Origin: Sva-07 sp964592115
GTDB taxonomy: Bacteria > Actinomycetota > Acidimicrobiia > Acidimicrobiales > Ilumatobacteraceae
Length of the DNA stretch: 36,604 nt
NCBI GenBank assembly: GCA_964592115.1
Contig: CAZQCP010000018.1
Coordinates: 1 to 36,604, forward strand
Direction: 5' to 3'
A program made the translations under genes and the position numbers. Positions 15,019 through 23,359 of the stretch are shown in pieces. The notes below the pieces were generated by a model, which searched no databases, was not told where the DNA came from, and saw only the letters and a program-made list of their open reading frames with translations. Each line of letters starts with the position of its first letter. Position 1 is the first letter of the stretch.

Positions 15019-16218
15019 ATGGCTGACGACGACGCGGGCGAACCGATCGACCCGTTTGCCGGCCTGCCCCTCTTCGGCGACATCTCCCGCGCCCTGTCCG
15101 GCCAGGGCCCCCTCAACTGGGACGCCGCCCGCCAGTTCGCCGTGCTCGCGGCCACCGGAGGCGGCGGCATGCTCGGTGGCGGTGCGCCGATCGCGTCCCC
15201 GAACGTCGATCCGGCGGTGCGCATCAAGTACGCCGAGCTGGCGTCGATCGCCCGCCTCCACGTCGCCGACGTCATGCAGCTGGAAGTCCCCGAGACCGAA
15301 CCGTCCGTGGCGACACCTGAGCAATGGGCACAACAGACGCTCGAGGCCTACCGCCCGCTGTTCACCGACCTGGCGACATCGCTCGGCCCGTCCGACGACC
15401 TGCCGGCCGAGGTGGCGACCGATCCGATGGCCCAGATGATGGCCAGCATCGGCAAGCTGATGGCGCCGGCGATGCTCGGGATGAGCGTCGGATCGATGGT
15501 CGGCAACCTCGCCCGGAGAGCCTTCGGCGTCTACGACCTGCCGATCCCGCGGCCGACGCCGGCGCTCATCCTCGTGCCGACCACGATCGACACGTTCGCT
15601 GCGGAGTGGTCGATCGACCTCGACGAGATGCGGCTGTGGGTGCTCGCCCATGAGCTCGCTGGGCTCACGCTGCTGTCGATCGCCCACATCGCCGACCATC
15701 TGCGCTCGCTCGTGCAACGCCACGTCGGCGCGTTCCGCCCCGACTCAGGTGCGATCTCGGACAAGCTGACCTCGCTCGACGTCACCGCCGACGATCCGAT
15801 GGCGATGCTCCAGCAAGCGTTCGGCGACCCAGAGGTGCTGCTCGGTGCCGTGCGCTCACCCGAACAGCTCGCCCTCGAGCCCGAGCTCGACGCCGCCGTC
15901 GCCGTCACGATCGGCGTCATCGACTGGACCGTCGACGCAGTGGCGGTGCGGATGATCGGCGGCAATGCGCTCCAGATCGCCGAAGCGGCTCGCCGCCGCC
16001 GGGCGGAGACCTCACCTGACGACCTGTTCGTCGAGCGGCTGCTCGGCATCCGCCTCGGCAGCGAGCAGACCGCACGCGGCAAAGCGTTCGTACAAGGCGT
16101 CGTCGACCGCGCCGGCGAGCACGGCCTGGCCGCGCTGTTCAACGATCCCGCGGCGATTCCGACGCCGAACGAGATCGAGGCGCCCGGCCTCTGGCTCGCC
16201 CGCGTCGGCGACGGCTGA
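15019..16218 (+). CDS. DUF2342-type zinc-metalloprotease-like protein
   Basis: A 399-residue protein of the actinobacterial 'zinc-dependent metalloprotease / F420-associated hydrolase' family (DUF2342): Asp/Gly-rich start, RLHVADVM, ATDPMAQMMASIGKLMAPAMLGMSVGSMVGNLARRAFGVYDLPIPRP, TFAAEWSIDLDEMRLWVLAHELAGLTLL, and VIDWTVDAVAVRMIGG. The position of the expected HExxH reads HELAG (residues 211-215), so the second zinc His is not present and protease activity is doubtful. Related subgroups also vary here. ATG 15019 has only a weak AAGG upstream. The 3' end overlaps the converging MFS gene by 80 bp. Confidence 0.85.
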   Translation: MADDDAGEPIDPFAGLPLFGDISRALSGQGPLNWDAARQFAVLAATGGGGMLGGGAPIASPNVDPAVRIKYAELASIARLHVADVMQLEVPETEPSVATPEQWAQQTLEAYRPLFTDLATSLGPSDDLPAEVATDPMAQMMASIGKLMAPAMLGMSVGSMVGNLARRAFGVYDLPIPRPTPALILVPTTIDTFAAEWSIDLDEMRLWVLAHELAGLTLLSIAHIADHLRSLVQRHVGAFRPDSGAISDKLTSLDVTADDPMAMLQQAFGDPEVLLGAVRSPEQLALEPELDAAVAVTIGVIDWTVDAVAVRMIGGNALQIAEAARRRRAETSPDDLFVERLLGIRLGSEQTARGKAFVQGVVDRAGEHGLAALFNDPAAIPTPNEIEAPGLWLARVGDG

Positions 16219-17410
16219 CGCCGCTCGGCGCGATACCGCTGCGAGCCAGTCGCCGGCGACCCGCCACGTGGATGCTCGCGGCCACCGCGGCCGCGCCGAC
16301 GATCACGAACCCGAGCTGACCGGGCACCTGGATGGCCACCGCGAGGAACGCGCCACCGGCCCACGCCAACTGGAACCGGGTCTCGAACACCGCGAACGCG
16401 CGCCCCTGGTTGGCTCCAGGCGCGTCGCGCTGCACGATGCTCTCGAAGCTCAGCCGCCCCAGTGCGGCCATCAAGTTGAGCACGGCGGCGAGGACCACGG
16501 CGCCGATCGGCCCGCCCAGCACGGCGACGGCGAGCCCGGTCGCTGCACACACGATCAGCGACACCGTGAGCATCAGCTCCTCGCCGACGCGCGTGCGCAG
16601 TGTCGGCGCCACCGCGTTGCCGACCATGGTCGCCAGCGCGGAGACACCGACCACCGCACCGAACCACAACGTTCCCTGATCCTCGTCGCGCAACCAGAAT
16701 GCGAGGTGGAAGAACGTGAAGCCGACGAGGGCGCGCAGCACGGTCATCGCGATCGCGCCGAGCTGCACGTTCGACGAGTTGAGTTCGCGCGTCTCTTCGG
16801 CATCGACGGCGGTCGCGGCGACGACGTCGGGCGACAACCGCGTCGCTGCCACCAACGCAGCAACGAAGATGAACGCGCCATAGACCAGCACCGCAGGTGC
16901 ACCGATGAGTGCGAGCAGTGCACCCGCTGGCACGACCGCCACGGCGCCCATGATCCCCGCGATCAGGCCGAGCTTGGAGTTGGCCTCGACCAGCTCGGCC
17001 TCCGAGCGCACGGTCGACGGAACGAGCGCCGACTTCGAGACGGTGTACGTCTTCTGGAGCACCAGCGAGGCGAACACGAGTGGGAAGAGCACGAGCGAGT
17101 CGAGGTATGTCGCCATCAGCAGGCACAGCACCACGCGGGCGACCGCGACGCCCTGGATCACGAGGCGTCGACCGCCGGCGACACGGTCGACGAGCGGACC
17201 GATGAGTGGGGCGACCACGAGGAACGGCGCGAAGCCGACGACGAGGAACAGCATCACCCGCGACCGCGCCGCGTCGAGATCGATGTCGAAGAACAGCGAG
17301 TCGGCGAGCGCGACGACCATCGCCGCATCGCCGCCCATCATCAATGCGTGCGTGATGGCGAGCCGCCGGAACTTCGACGGCGGTTGCCGCGTCGCGCTCA
17401 GCCGGTCCAC
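16139..17410 (-). CDS. Major facilitator superfamily transporter
   Basis: A 423-residue polytopic membrane protein. Hydrophobic helices occur at about 18-35, 50-75, 84-105, 145-175, 215-235, 245-265, 275-310 and 345-375, with the MFS loop signature GPLVDRVAGGRRLV between the second and third helices. The pattern is like MFS drug or small-solute exporters; the substrate is unknown. The last 45 residues are a strongly basic, low-complexity tail encoded antisense to the metalloprotease-like gene, so the true end of the fold is earlier. Its 5' side is separated from regX3 by a pair of inverted palindromes. Confidence 0.88.
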   Translation of the reverse strand: MDRLSATRQPPSKFRRLAITHALMMGGDAAMVVALADSLFFDIDLDAARSRVMLFLVVGFAPFLVVAPLIGPLVDRVAGGRRLVIQGVAVARVVLCLLMATYLDSLVLFPLVFASLVLQKTYTVSKSALVPSTVRSEAELVEANSKLGLIAGIMGAVAVVPAGALLALIGAPAVLVYGAFIFVAALVAATRLSPDVVAATAVDAEETRELNSSNVQLGAIAMTVLRALVGFTFFHLAFWLRDEDQGTLWFGAVVGVSALATMVGNAVAPTLRTRVGEELMLTVSLIVCAATGLAVAVLGGPIGAVVLAAVLNLMAALGRLSFESIVQRDAPGANQGRAFAVFETRFQLAWAGGAFLAVAIQVPGQLGFVIVGAAAVAASIHVAGRRRLARSGIAPSGVSRRRRGRARGRAPRSRSASESPRDR

Positions 17411-17473
17411 CGAGCCGATCCTACGAGACCCCGACTGACGAACGGTGGGGACGTGTCCCTTCGTTCGTGAGCC

Positions 17474-17578
17474 GATTGCATCCGGGGTCAGACCCCAGAT
17501 GCAACACCCCGGCGAAGCGAGTGTGGGCTCAACCGACGTGTGGATGGTTGCATCTGGGGTCTGACCCCGGATGCAATC
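17474..17578. repeat. Inverted pair of palindromes, core GGGGTC-N-GACCCC
   Basis: Copy A (17474-17505) and copy B (17547-17578) are near reverse complements of each other, 41 bp apart. Each has TTGCATC/GATGCAA outer arms, one mismatched base per side and a core of two 6-bp arms around A17490 or T17562. The pair lies between the regX3 stop (17597) and the MFS start (17410), and could form a long cruciform or end the phosphate transcript. The same element recurs at 36436-36604. Confidence 0.85.
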
Positions 17579-17596
17579 CGTTCCCCCAGCCGTTCG

Positions 17597-18295
17597 TCAG
17601 CGCTCGTACTTGTAGCCGAGGCCGCGGATCGTGACGATGCGCGTCGGGGTCGCGGGATCGACCTCGATCTTGGAGCGCAGGCGCTTGACGTGTACGTCGA
17701 GGGTCTTCGTGTCGCCGACGTAGTCGTTGCCCCACACCCGGTCGATCAGCGTCTCGCGCGGCAACACCCGCCCAGCGTTGGCGAGGAGCAGATGGAGCAG
17801 TTCGAACTCCTTGAGCGGCAGCGCCACGTCTGCGCCGCCGACGGACACCCGGTGCGCATCAGGGTCGAGCAGCACGTCGCCCACCTGGAGCACCCCGGGC
17901 ACGACCTCGTCGAGCGGGGCGCCGTTGTTCTCGGTGCGGCGGAGCACGGCACGCATGCGCGCCACGAGCTCGCGCAGCCGGTACGGCTTGGTGACGTAAT
18001 CGTCGGCGCCGACCTCCAACCCGACGACCGTGTCGATCTCGGCGCCCTTGGCGGTCACCATGATGATCGGCACTTGGGTTCGCTTGCGCAACTGCCGGCA
18101 CACCTCGATGCCGCTCAGCCGCGGGAGCATCACGTCGAGGAGCACGATGTCGGGTGCCGCCGAGTCGAAGATCTCGAGCGCCGTCGCGCCGTCGCGGGCG
18201 ACGACGACCTCGAATCCCTCACGACGCAAACCGATCGTCAACGCCTCGACGAAGCTCTCCTCGTCCTCGACGACGAGCACGGTCGCCTCGCTCAT
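17597..18295 (-). CDS. regX3: OmpR-family response regulator, RegX3/PhoP type
   Basis: A 232-residue regulator. The receiver domain (1-120) has the acidic pair in VVEDEESF, phosphoacceptor Asp54 in IVLLDVMLPRLSG, and TAK...VGADDYVTKPY with the conserved Lys. The C-terminal winged helix (about 130-230) has LPLKEFELLHLLLANAGRVLPRETLIDRVWG and TLDVHVKRLRSKIEVDP. It overlaps the kinase gene by four bases. The surrounding pst-phoU genes and the GTTCAC box before pstS make it the phosphate-starvation regulator. The symbol is by homology and context to the mycobacterial pair. Confidence 0.94.
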   Translation of the reverse strand: MSEATVLVVEDEESFVEALTIGLRREGFEVVVARDGATALEIFDSAAPDIVLLDVMLPRLSGIEVCRQLRKRTQVPIIMVTAKGAEIDTVVGLEVGADDYVTKPYRLRELVARMRAVLRRTENNGAPLDEVVPGVLQVGDVLLDPDAHRVSVGGADVALPLKEFELLHLLLANAGRVLPRETLIDRVWGNDYVGDTKTLDVHVKRLRSKIEVDPATPTRIVTIRGLGYKYER

Positions 18296-19464
18296 GTCGG
18301 CGTCTCGCCGGCAACGGGCTGCACGATGCGAGCCGCGGGCAATCGGAACACGAACGTCGACCCCTCGCCCTCCTGCGACGACACCGACACCTCGCCGCCG
18401 TGGTTCGTGGCGACGTGACGGACGATCGACAAGCCGAGCCCCGACCCACCCGTCGCTCGGCTGCGCGCCCGGTCGACCCGGTAGAAGCGTTCGAACACGC
18501 GGTCGAGGTCGCGCGCCGGGATGCCGATGCCCTGATCGGCCACCATCACCTCGACCGCGTTGTCGTCCACGCGGGTGCGGACCTGCACCACCCCGCCGTC
18601 GTGGCTGTACTTCACCGCGTTCTCGACCAGGTTGCCGACGGCGGACACGAGTTGGGCGTCATCGCCGCGAACCAACAGGCGTGGAGGTGGATCGAGCTGC
18701 GTGATCTCCACACTGCGCCCCGCCGCCGCGGCGCGACCGCGCTCCAGGGCACGGTCGACCACGAGGTTGACGTCGACGATCTCGTCGCTGGGACGAGCGC
18801 CTTCGATCTGCGACAAGGCGAGGAGGTCGTCGATCGTCTGCACGGCACGGTGGGCTTCCGTCACGAGCCGCGTCGCGACACGGTCGACGATCTCCCGGTC
18901 GTCCTCGTCGAGCAGCGCCTCGGCGAGCACGGCGAGCGCGCCGACCGGCGTCTTCAGCTCGTGGCTCACGTTCGTGACGAAGTCGGTGCGGACCGAGTCG
19001 CTGCGCACTCGTTCGGTGATGTCGCGGATGGTGACGACGGCGCCGTCGTCGGGCAGCGGGTCGACGGCGATCTCCAGCCACTGCTTCGGCGGGCCGTGCA
19101 GCTCGACGACGCTCGCCGCCCGGTCTCCGGCGGCTGCGCCGGCGACCGCCTCGCGCATCCGCTCCTCGACGATGACCCCGACGTGTGTGCCGTCCCACGC
19201 GAGCGCGGCGGTGTTGCGGAAGCGGACGGCGCCACCGGTGGCCATCAACACCACGCCGACTTCGAGGTGGTCGACGGCGTCACGCAACGAGCGCGCGACC
19301 GCGTCGGAAGACTCATCCGGCACGAGCGCAACAGGCGCGAGGGTGGCAGCCGACGCTGGTGGGGCACCACCAGCGGGGCTGCGTCGATGATCGAGCCAAC
19401 GCAGGCCTGCTGCCCCGATCGCCACCCCGACCAGCACACCGAACGCGATCGCGACGAGGACCAT
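18292..19464 (-). CDS. senX3: Phosphate-sensing histidine kinase, SenX3/PhoR type
   Basis: A 390-residue kinase with one N-terminal membrane helix (LVAIAFGVLVGVAIGAAGL), a PAS domain (about 60-150), HisKA motif FVTNVSHELKTPVGAL with phosphorylated His168, and HATPase boxes NLVENAVKYS, DQGIGIPARDLDRVFERF and GGSGLGLSIV. A single membrane helix with no extracellular sensor fits phosphate kinases that read transporter state through PhoU and PAS rather than binding phosphate. It starts two bases after the phoU stop region and overlaps regX3, so phoU, kinase and regulator are translated from one message. Canonical mycobacterial SenX3 has two helices. Confidence 0.93.
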   Translation of the reverse strand: MVLVAIAFGVLVGVAIGAAGLRWLDHRRSPAGGAPPASAATLAPVALVPDESSDAVARSLRDAVDHLEVGVVLMATGGAVRFRNTAALAWDGTHVGVIVEERMREAVAGAAAGDRAASVVELHGPPKQWLEIAVDPLPDDGAVVTIRDITERVRSDSVRTDFVTNVSHELKTPVGALAVLAEALLDEDDREIVDRVATRLVTEAHRAVQTIDDLLALSQIEGARPSDEIVDVNLVVDRALERGRAAAAGRSVEITQLDPPPRLLVRGDDAQLVSAVGNLVENAVKYSHDGGVVQVRTRVDDNAVEVMVADQGIGIPARDLDRVFERFYRVDRARSRATGGSGLGLSIVRHVATNHGGEVSVSSQEGEGSTFVFRLPAARIVQPVAGETPT

Positions 19465-19465
19465 C

Positions 19466-20191
19466 TCACTCCAGATCCGCCGGCGGCGGTATCACCTGGG
19501 GTGGGTCGTAGTCGCTCTCGGCGTACGGCTGTTCGGGCAACCACGCGTTGACGATGTACCGGGTGCGGTCTCCGACGTTGACCGCATGGTCGCCGATCCG
19601 CTCGTAGAAGCGGGCGACGACCGCCAACTGCACGGCGACCTGCAGGTCGATCGTGCCGCTGGCGTGACTCTCGAAGATCACCTGGATGAACTGGCGGTGG
19701 AGCGCGTCGAGATACGCATCCATGTCCTGCAGCGCCGCCGCCCGCACGCCATCGGAGTTGAGGTACGCCTCGGTCGCTTCCTTGAACACGACCTGCGCCT
19801 GTGTGCCCATCTTCTGGATCACGCCATTGAGATGCGGGTCGAGCTCGTGACCGTAGATCCGCCGCGCCGCCTTGCAGATGTTGACGCACAGATCGGCCGA
19901 TCGCTCGACGTCGGCGATGATCTTGATCGCTGCCACGAGCGCTCGCAAGTCGCTGGCCACCGGTGCCTGCAGCGCGATCACCCGAAAGCAGCGCTCTTCG
20001 AACTCGAGCGACTTCGTGTCGTACTCCCGATCACCGAGGATGACGTACTCGGCGCCTTCGAGATCCATGCCGAGCAGGATCTCGGTCGTCCGCGGGATGA
20101 GCTCGGTGACACCGGCGGCGAGGCCGGCGACACCGAGACGGATGTCCTCGAGCTCCTGGTGGAACTCGGACCGCAGTGGCTGGTCCATCAT
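19466..20191 (-). CDS. phoU: Phosphate signalling protein PhoU
   Basis: A 241-residue all-helical protein of two PhoU repeats. Repeat 1 includes LEFEERCFRVIALQAPVASDLRALVAAIKIIADVERSADLCVNI; repeat 2 includes QLAVVARFYERIGDHAVNVGDRTRYI. The ER(S/I)xD motifs in each repeat are the metal-cluster ligands. PhoU connects PstSCAB to the kinase and keeps it off when phosphate is plentiful. ATG 20191 overlaps the pstB stop (ATGA); a second ATG follows at 20188. Its position between pstB and senX3 matches that role. Confidence 0.96.
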   Translation of the reverse strand: MMDQPLRSEFHQELEDIRLGVAGLAAGVTELIPRTTEILLGMDLEGAEYVILGDREYDTKSLEFEERCFRVIALQAPVASDLRALVAAIKIIADVERSADLCVNICKAARRIYGHELDPHLNGVIQKMGTQAQVVFKEATEAYLNSDGVRAAALQDMDAYLDALHRQFIQVIFESHASGTIDLQVAVQLAVVARFYERIGDHAVNVGDRTRYIVNAWLPEQPYAESDYDPPQVIPPPADLE

Positions 20192-21033
20192 CCGAACCTG
20201 CCCGTCACGTAGTCGATCGTCGCTTGCTCTTTGGGGTTGGAGAAGATCATCTCCGTGTCGTCCATCTCGACGACATGGCCCGGCTCGCCCGGACCGTCGA
20301 TGCTGAAGAACGCGGTGCGGTCCGACACACGACCGGCCTGTTGCATGTTGTGCGTGACGATCACGATCGTGTACGTCGTGCGGAGATCTTTCATCAGCGC
20401 CTCGATCGCCAGCGTCGAGATCGGGTCGAGCGCCGAACACGGCTCGTCCATCAGGAGGATCTCCGGCTCGACGGCGATGGCGCGGGCGATGCACAGCCGC
20501 TGTTGTTGGCCGCCCGACAGGCTCGAACCTGGCTTGTCGAGCCGATCTTTCACCTCGTTCCAGAGGTTGGCGCCGCGCAGCGACTTCTCGATCAGGTCGG
20601 CGGACTCGGACTTCGACAGGCGCCGGCTGTTGAGCCGCTTGCCGGCGAGCACGTTGTCCGCGATCGACATCGTCGGGAACGGGTTCGGGCGCTGGAACAC
20701 CATGCCGACCTTGCGGCGCACGGCGACGGGATCGACGCCCGGGCCGTAGAGGTTCTCGCCGTCGACGAGCACAGAGCCCTCGACGCGGGCACCGGGGATC
20801 ACCTCGTGCATGCGGTTGAGCGACCGGATGAACGTCGACTTGCCGCAGCCGGACGGTCCGATGAGCGCGGTGACCGAGCGCGGTTCGATGACCATGTTGA
20901 CGTCGCGCACGGCGAGGAAGTCGCCGTAGTAGATGTTGAGGTCCTCCACGACGATTCGATTGTCGGGGCCCGCCTCGACCGTCGACTCGGGTGCCGGCGC
21001 TTCGACGCGGACGGTGTCGCCACGATCAGTCAT
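20188..21033 (-). CDS. pstB: Phosphate ABC transporter ATP-binding protein
   Basis: An ABC ATPase of 281 residues from the chosen start: Walker A GPSGCGKST, Q-loop VFQRPNPFP (the PstB-specific form), signature LSGGQQQRL, Walker B ILLMDEPCSALDP and the His switch VTHNM. It drives phosphate import through PstC-PstA. ATG 21033 is preferred because AGGAG sits seven bases upstream; ATG 21069, three bases after the pstA stop region, would add 12 residues. Downstream phoU overlaps its stop. Confidence 0.97.
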   Translation of the reverse strand: MTDRGDTVRVEAPAPESTVEAGPDNRIVVEDLNIYYGDFLAVRDVNMVIEPRSVTALIGPSGCGKSTFIRSLNRMHEVIPGARVEGSVLVDGENLYGPGVDPVAVRRKVGMVFQRPNPFPTMSIADNVLAGKRLNSRRLSKSESADLIEKSLRGANLWNEVKDRLDKPGSSLSGGQQQRLCIARAIAVEPEILLMDEPCSALDPISTLAIEALMKDLRTTYTIVIVTHNMQQAGRVSDRTAFFSIDGPGEPGHVVEMDDTEMIFSNPKEQATIDYVTGRFG

Positions 21034-21072
21034 CGTCGGGCTCTCCTGGATCTGGGGTGGGTTCGACATCGG

Positions 21073-22152
21073 TCAGCGCAGCCCTTTCGGCTTGAGCACA
21101 GTGGACAGAATACGAGCGGCAGAGAACAGCACCATCACGATCAGGATCAGCGTGAGCGCAGCGGCCCACGCTCGCTCCTGCCCGGCTTCTGGCGGGATGC
21201 CCGGCTGCTGGTACTGGTAGTAGGTGTAGACCGGCAAGGTCGTCATGCGACCGTCGAACGGATTCCAGTTGACGCCTTGGGCGAGACCCGCAGTCACGAG
21301 CAGCGGCGCGGTCTCGCCGATCACGCGGGCGATCGCCAGCACGACGCCGGTGATCAGTCCGGCGATCGCCGTGGGCAGCACGACCTTCACGATCGTCTTC
21401 CACTTCGGCACACCGAGTGCGTACGCGGCCTCGCGTAACTCGTTCGGCACGAGTCGCAGCATCTCCTCCGACGAACGGACGACGACAGGCGTCATCAACA
21501 ACGTGAGTGCGATCGCGCCGGCGATCCCCGAGCGAGTACCCGGACCGAACAACATCTCGAAGAGCGCGTAGGCGAACAGGCCGGCGACGATCGAGGGGAT
21601 GCCCGTCATCACGTCGACCATCGACTGGATCGCCTTGGCGGTGCGGGTGCCGTGGCCGTATTCGGCGAGATAGATCGCGGTGAACACACCGAACGGCACG
21701 GACATCAGTGCGGCGAGACCGGTGACGATCAGCGTGCCGACGATGGCGTGATACGCACCACCGCCCTCACCGACGACACCGCGCATCGACGTGGTGAAGA
21801 ACTCGGCGTCCAGGCGGTGGCGCCCGCGGTCGATCACGGTCCACACGAGCGACACGAGCGGGAGCGACACGATCAAGAACGCGCTCGTGACCGTCGCGGT
21901 CATCAACCGGTCGAACGCTTTGCGCCGCCCCTCGACCACGCGGGCGACGGTGTAGATGCCGAGCGTCGTCACGAGCATCGACACGATGACCCATCGTGCC
22001 CAGTTGACGCTGCCGGAGGGGATCCAGGTCAGCGCGCCGAGCGCGACCCCGCCGGCGACGATGGCCGCCAACGCCGGCCGGTCGAGCCGGCGAGCCAACA
22101 CCGATGGCGGCTGCTCGACTGGAGCGGTGGGGCGTGTCTCCGTGATGGTCAT
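21073..22152 (-). CDS. pstA: Phosphate ABC transporter permease PstA
   Basis: A 359-residue permease. Two extra hydrophobic segments occur in an N-terminal region (about 28-70) that is longer than usual for PstA. The binding-protein-dependent permease core follows: AIVGTLIVTGLAALMSVPFGVFTAIYLAEYG, MTGIPSIVAGLFAYALF, and the EAA loop ELREAAYALGVPKWKTIVKVVLPTAIAG. ATG 22152 overlaps the pstC stop (ATGA). It forms the membrane channel with PstC. Confidence 0.96.
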   Translation of the reverse strand: MTITETRPTAPVEQPPSVLARRLDRPALAAIVAGGVALGALTWIPSGSVNWARWVIVSMLVTTLGIYTVARVVEGRRKAFDRLMTATVTSAFLIVSLPLVSLVWTVIDRGRHRLDAEFFTTSMRGVVGEGGGAYHAIVGTLIVTGLAALMSVPFGVFTAIYLAEYGHGTRTAKAIQSMVDVMTGIPSIVAGLFAYALFEMLFGPGTRSGIAGAIALTLLMTPVVVRSSEEMLRLVPNELREAAYALGVPKWKTIVKVVLPTAIAGLITGVVLAIARVIGETAPLLVTAGLAQGVNWNPFDGRMTTLPVYTYYQYQQPGIPPEAGQERAWAAALTLILIVMVLFSAARILSTVLKPKGLR

Positions 22153-23105
22153 CCGTCCGCTCCTGAGAATCCGGCGTTGGCGATCCGACGGGCAAACGCG
22201 TTGACCGCGAAGGTCACGGCGAACAGCACTAGACCGGTCGCGATCAGCCGGTTCACCTCGAGGCCGTGGGACTCGGGGAACTTGAGGGCGATGTTGGCGG
22301 CGATCGTGTTCGGGTTCTGGTTGCTGATGATGTTGAACGTGATCAGGTCGGCGGGCGACAAGATGATCGCCACGGCCATCGTCTCGCCGAGCGCTCGACC
22401 GAGGCCGAGCATCGCCCCGCTGATCACACCGGAGCGGCCGTAGGGAAGCACCGCCTGACGGATCATCTCCCACTTCGTCGCGCCGAGCGCCAGCGACGCC
22501 TCCTCGTGGAGGCGCGGCGTCTGCAGGAACACCTCCCGGGCGATGGCGGTGGTGATCGGCAGGATCATGACGGCGAGTACCGCCGCCGCGGTCAGCATCA
22601 CCCGCCCACTCGTCGAGGCCGGTCCAGCGAAGAACGGCAAGAATCCGAGGTTGTCTTCGAGCCATGGCAGCACGCTGCGCGACATGATCGGGGCGAGCAC
22701 GGCGATGCCCCACAAGCCGTACACGACGCTCGGGATCGCGGCGAGCAGATCGATGAAGTAGCCGAGCGAGACCGCAATGCGACGCGGCGCGTAGTGGCTG
22801 ATGAACAGCGCCACGGCGACCGCCAGCGGCACCGCCATCAGCAGCGCCAGGAATGCAGCCCAGATCGTGCCGAACAGGAGCGGAGAGACGTACTGCCAGA
22901 ACGTGTCGCCGCCGCTCAACTCCGACGGGTCGGCGAAGAAGGTCGGCCACGCCTCCGAGAAGAGGAAGAGCGCGACCGCGGCGAGCGTGACGAGGATCAA
23001 GATGCCGGCCCCGAACGAGACGCCGCGGAAGACGCGGTCGCCGACCTTGCTCACCGACTCGGTCGGCGACGGCGGCGGTGGGCCGGAGATGTCAGTGGTG
23101 GTCAC
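22149..23105 (-). CDS. pstC: Phosphate ABC transporter permease PstC
   Basis: A 318-residue permease with six predicted helices; the first is GVSFGAGILILVTLAAVALFL, and FWQYVSPLLFGTIWAAFLALLMAVPLAVAVALFISHYAP follows. IPSVVYGLWG and the EAA loop LHEEASLALGATKWEMIRQAVLPYGRSG identify PstC. GTG 23105 is used, with GGAGG five bases upstream. It is separated from pstS by 254 bp holding a strong stem-loop and a palindrome, unlike the overlapping genes that follow. Confidence 0.96.
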   Translation of the reverse strand: MTTTDISGPPPPSPTESVSKVGDRVFRGVSFGAGILILVTLAAVALFLFSEAWPTFFADPSELSGGDTFWQYVSPLLFGTIWAAFLALLMAVPLAVAVALFISHYAPRRIAVSLGYFIDLLAAIPSVVYGLWGIAVLAPIMSRSVLPWLEDNLGFLPFFAGPASTSGRVMLTAAAVLAVMILPITTAIAREVFLQTPRLHEEASLALGATKWEMIRQAVLPYGRSGVISGAMLGLGRALGETMAVAIILSPADLITFNIISNQNPNTIAANIALKFPESHGLEVNRLIATGLVLFAVTFAVNAFARRIANAGFSGADG

Positions 23106-23211
23106 AAGGCCTCCGTGCCGCGACGGGCGGGAGCGGGGTGGGCGGGAGCGGGTGGGGTCTGGCGTGGGGTGTGGGCCGGTCGGCGTTCACGCTAGACGGG
23201 TGCGAGGGCTT

Positions 23212-23256
23212 CGGACCCGACCGCTCGCCGGGGGGAGGAGCGAGCGGTCGGGTCCG
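23212..23256. other. Strong stem-loop between pstS and pstC
   Basis: Two perfectly complementary 16-base arms (23212-23227 and 23241-23256; CGGACCCGACCGCTCG and its complement) enclose a 13-nt loop. There is no U-run, so it is not a standard intrinsic terminator. It lies in the pstS-pstC spacer on the minus-strand transcript, where an mRNA-protecting or processing hairpin would raise PstS over the permeases. That role is inference. Confidence 0.7.
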
Positions 23257-23279
23257 TCCGCAGCGGCCTGCGGTCCGGG

Positions 23280-23314
23280 GATGTCACACGGGTGCCTGGC
23301 ACCGTCGTGACATC
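23280..23314. repeat. Compound palindrome, core GGTGCCTGGCACC
   Basis: Outer arms GATGTCAC (23280-23287) and GTGACATC (23307-23314) and a central 13-bp core (23291-23303) around T23297, with three unpaired bases on each side. It is 45 bp downstream of the pstS stop and shares the layout of the elements at 3270 and 9958. Confidence 0.8.
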
Positions 23315-23359
23315 GTGGTGAGATTCACGCAGGTGCCAGACGATTCGGTCACGCTGTGA

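Noticed and set aside
23212..23256. Intrinsic terminator
   Set aside because: The stem is strong but no U-run follows on either strand, and pstC continues the operon.
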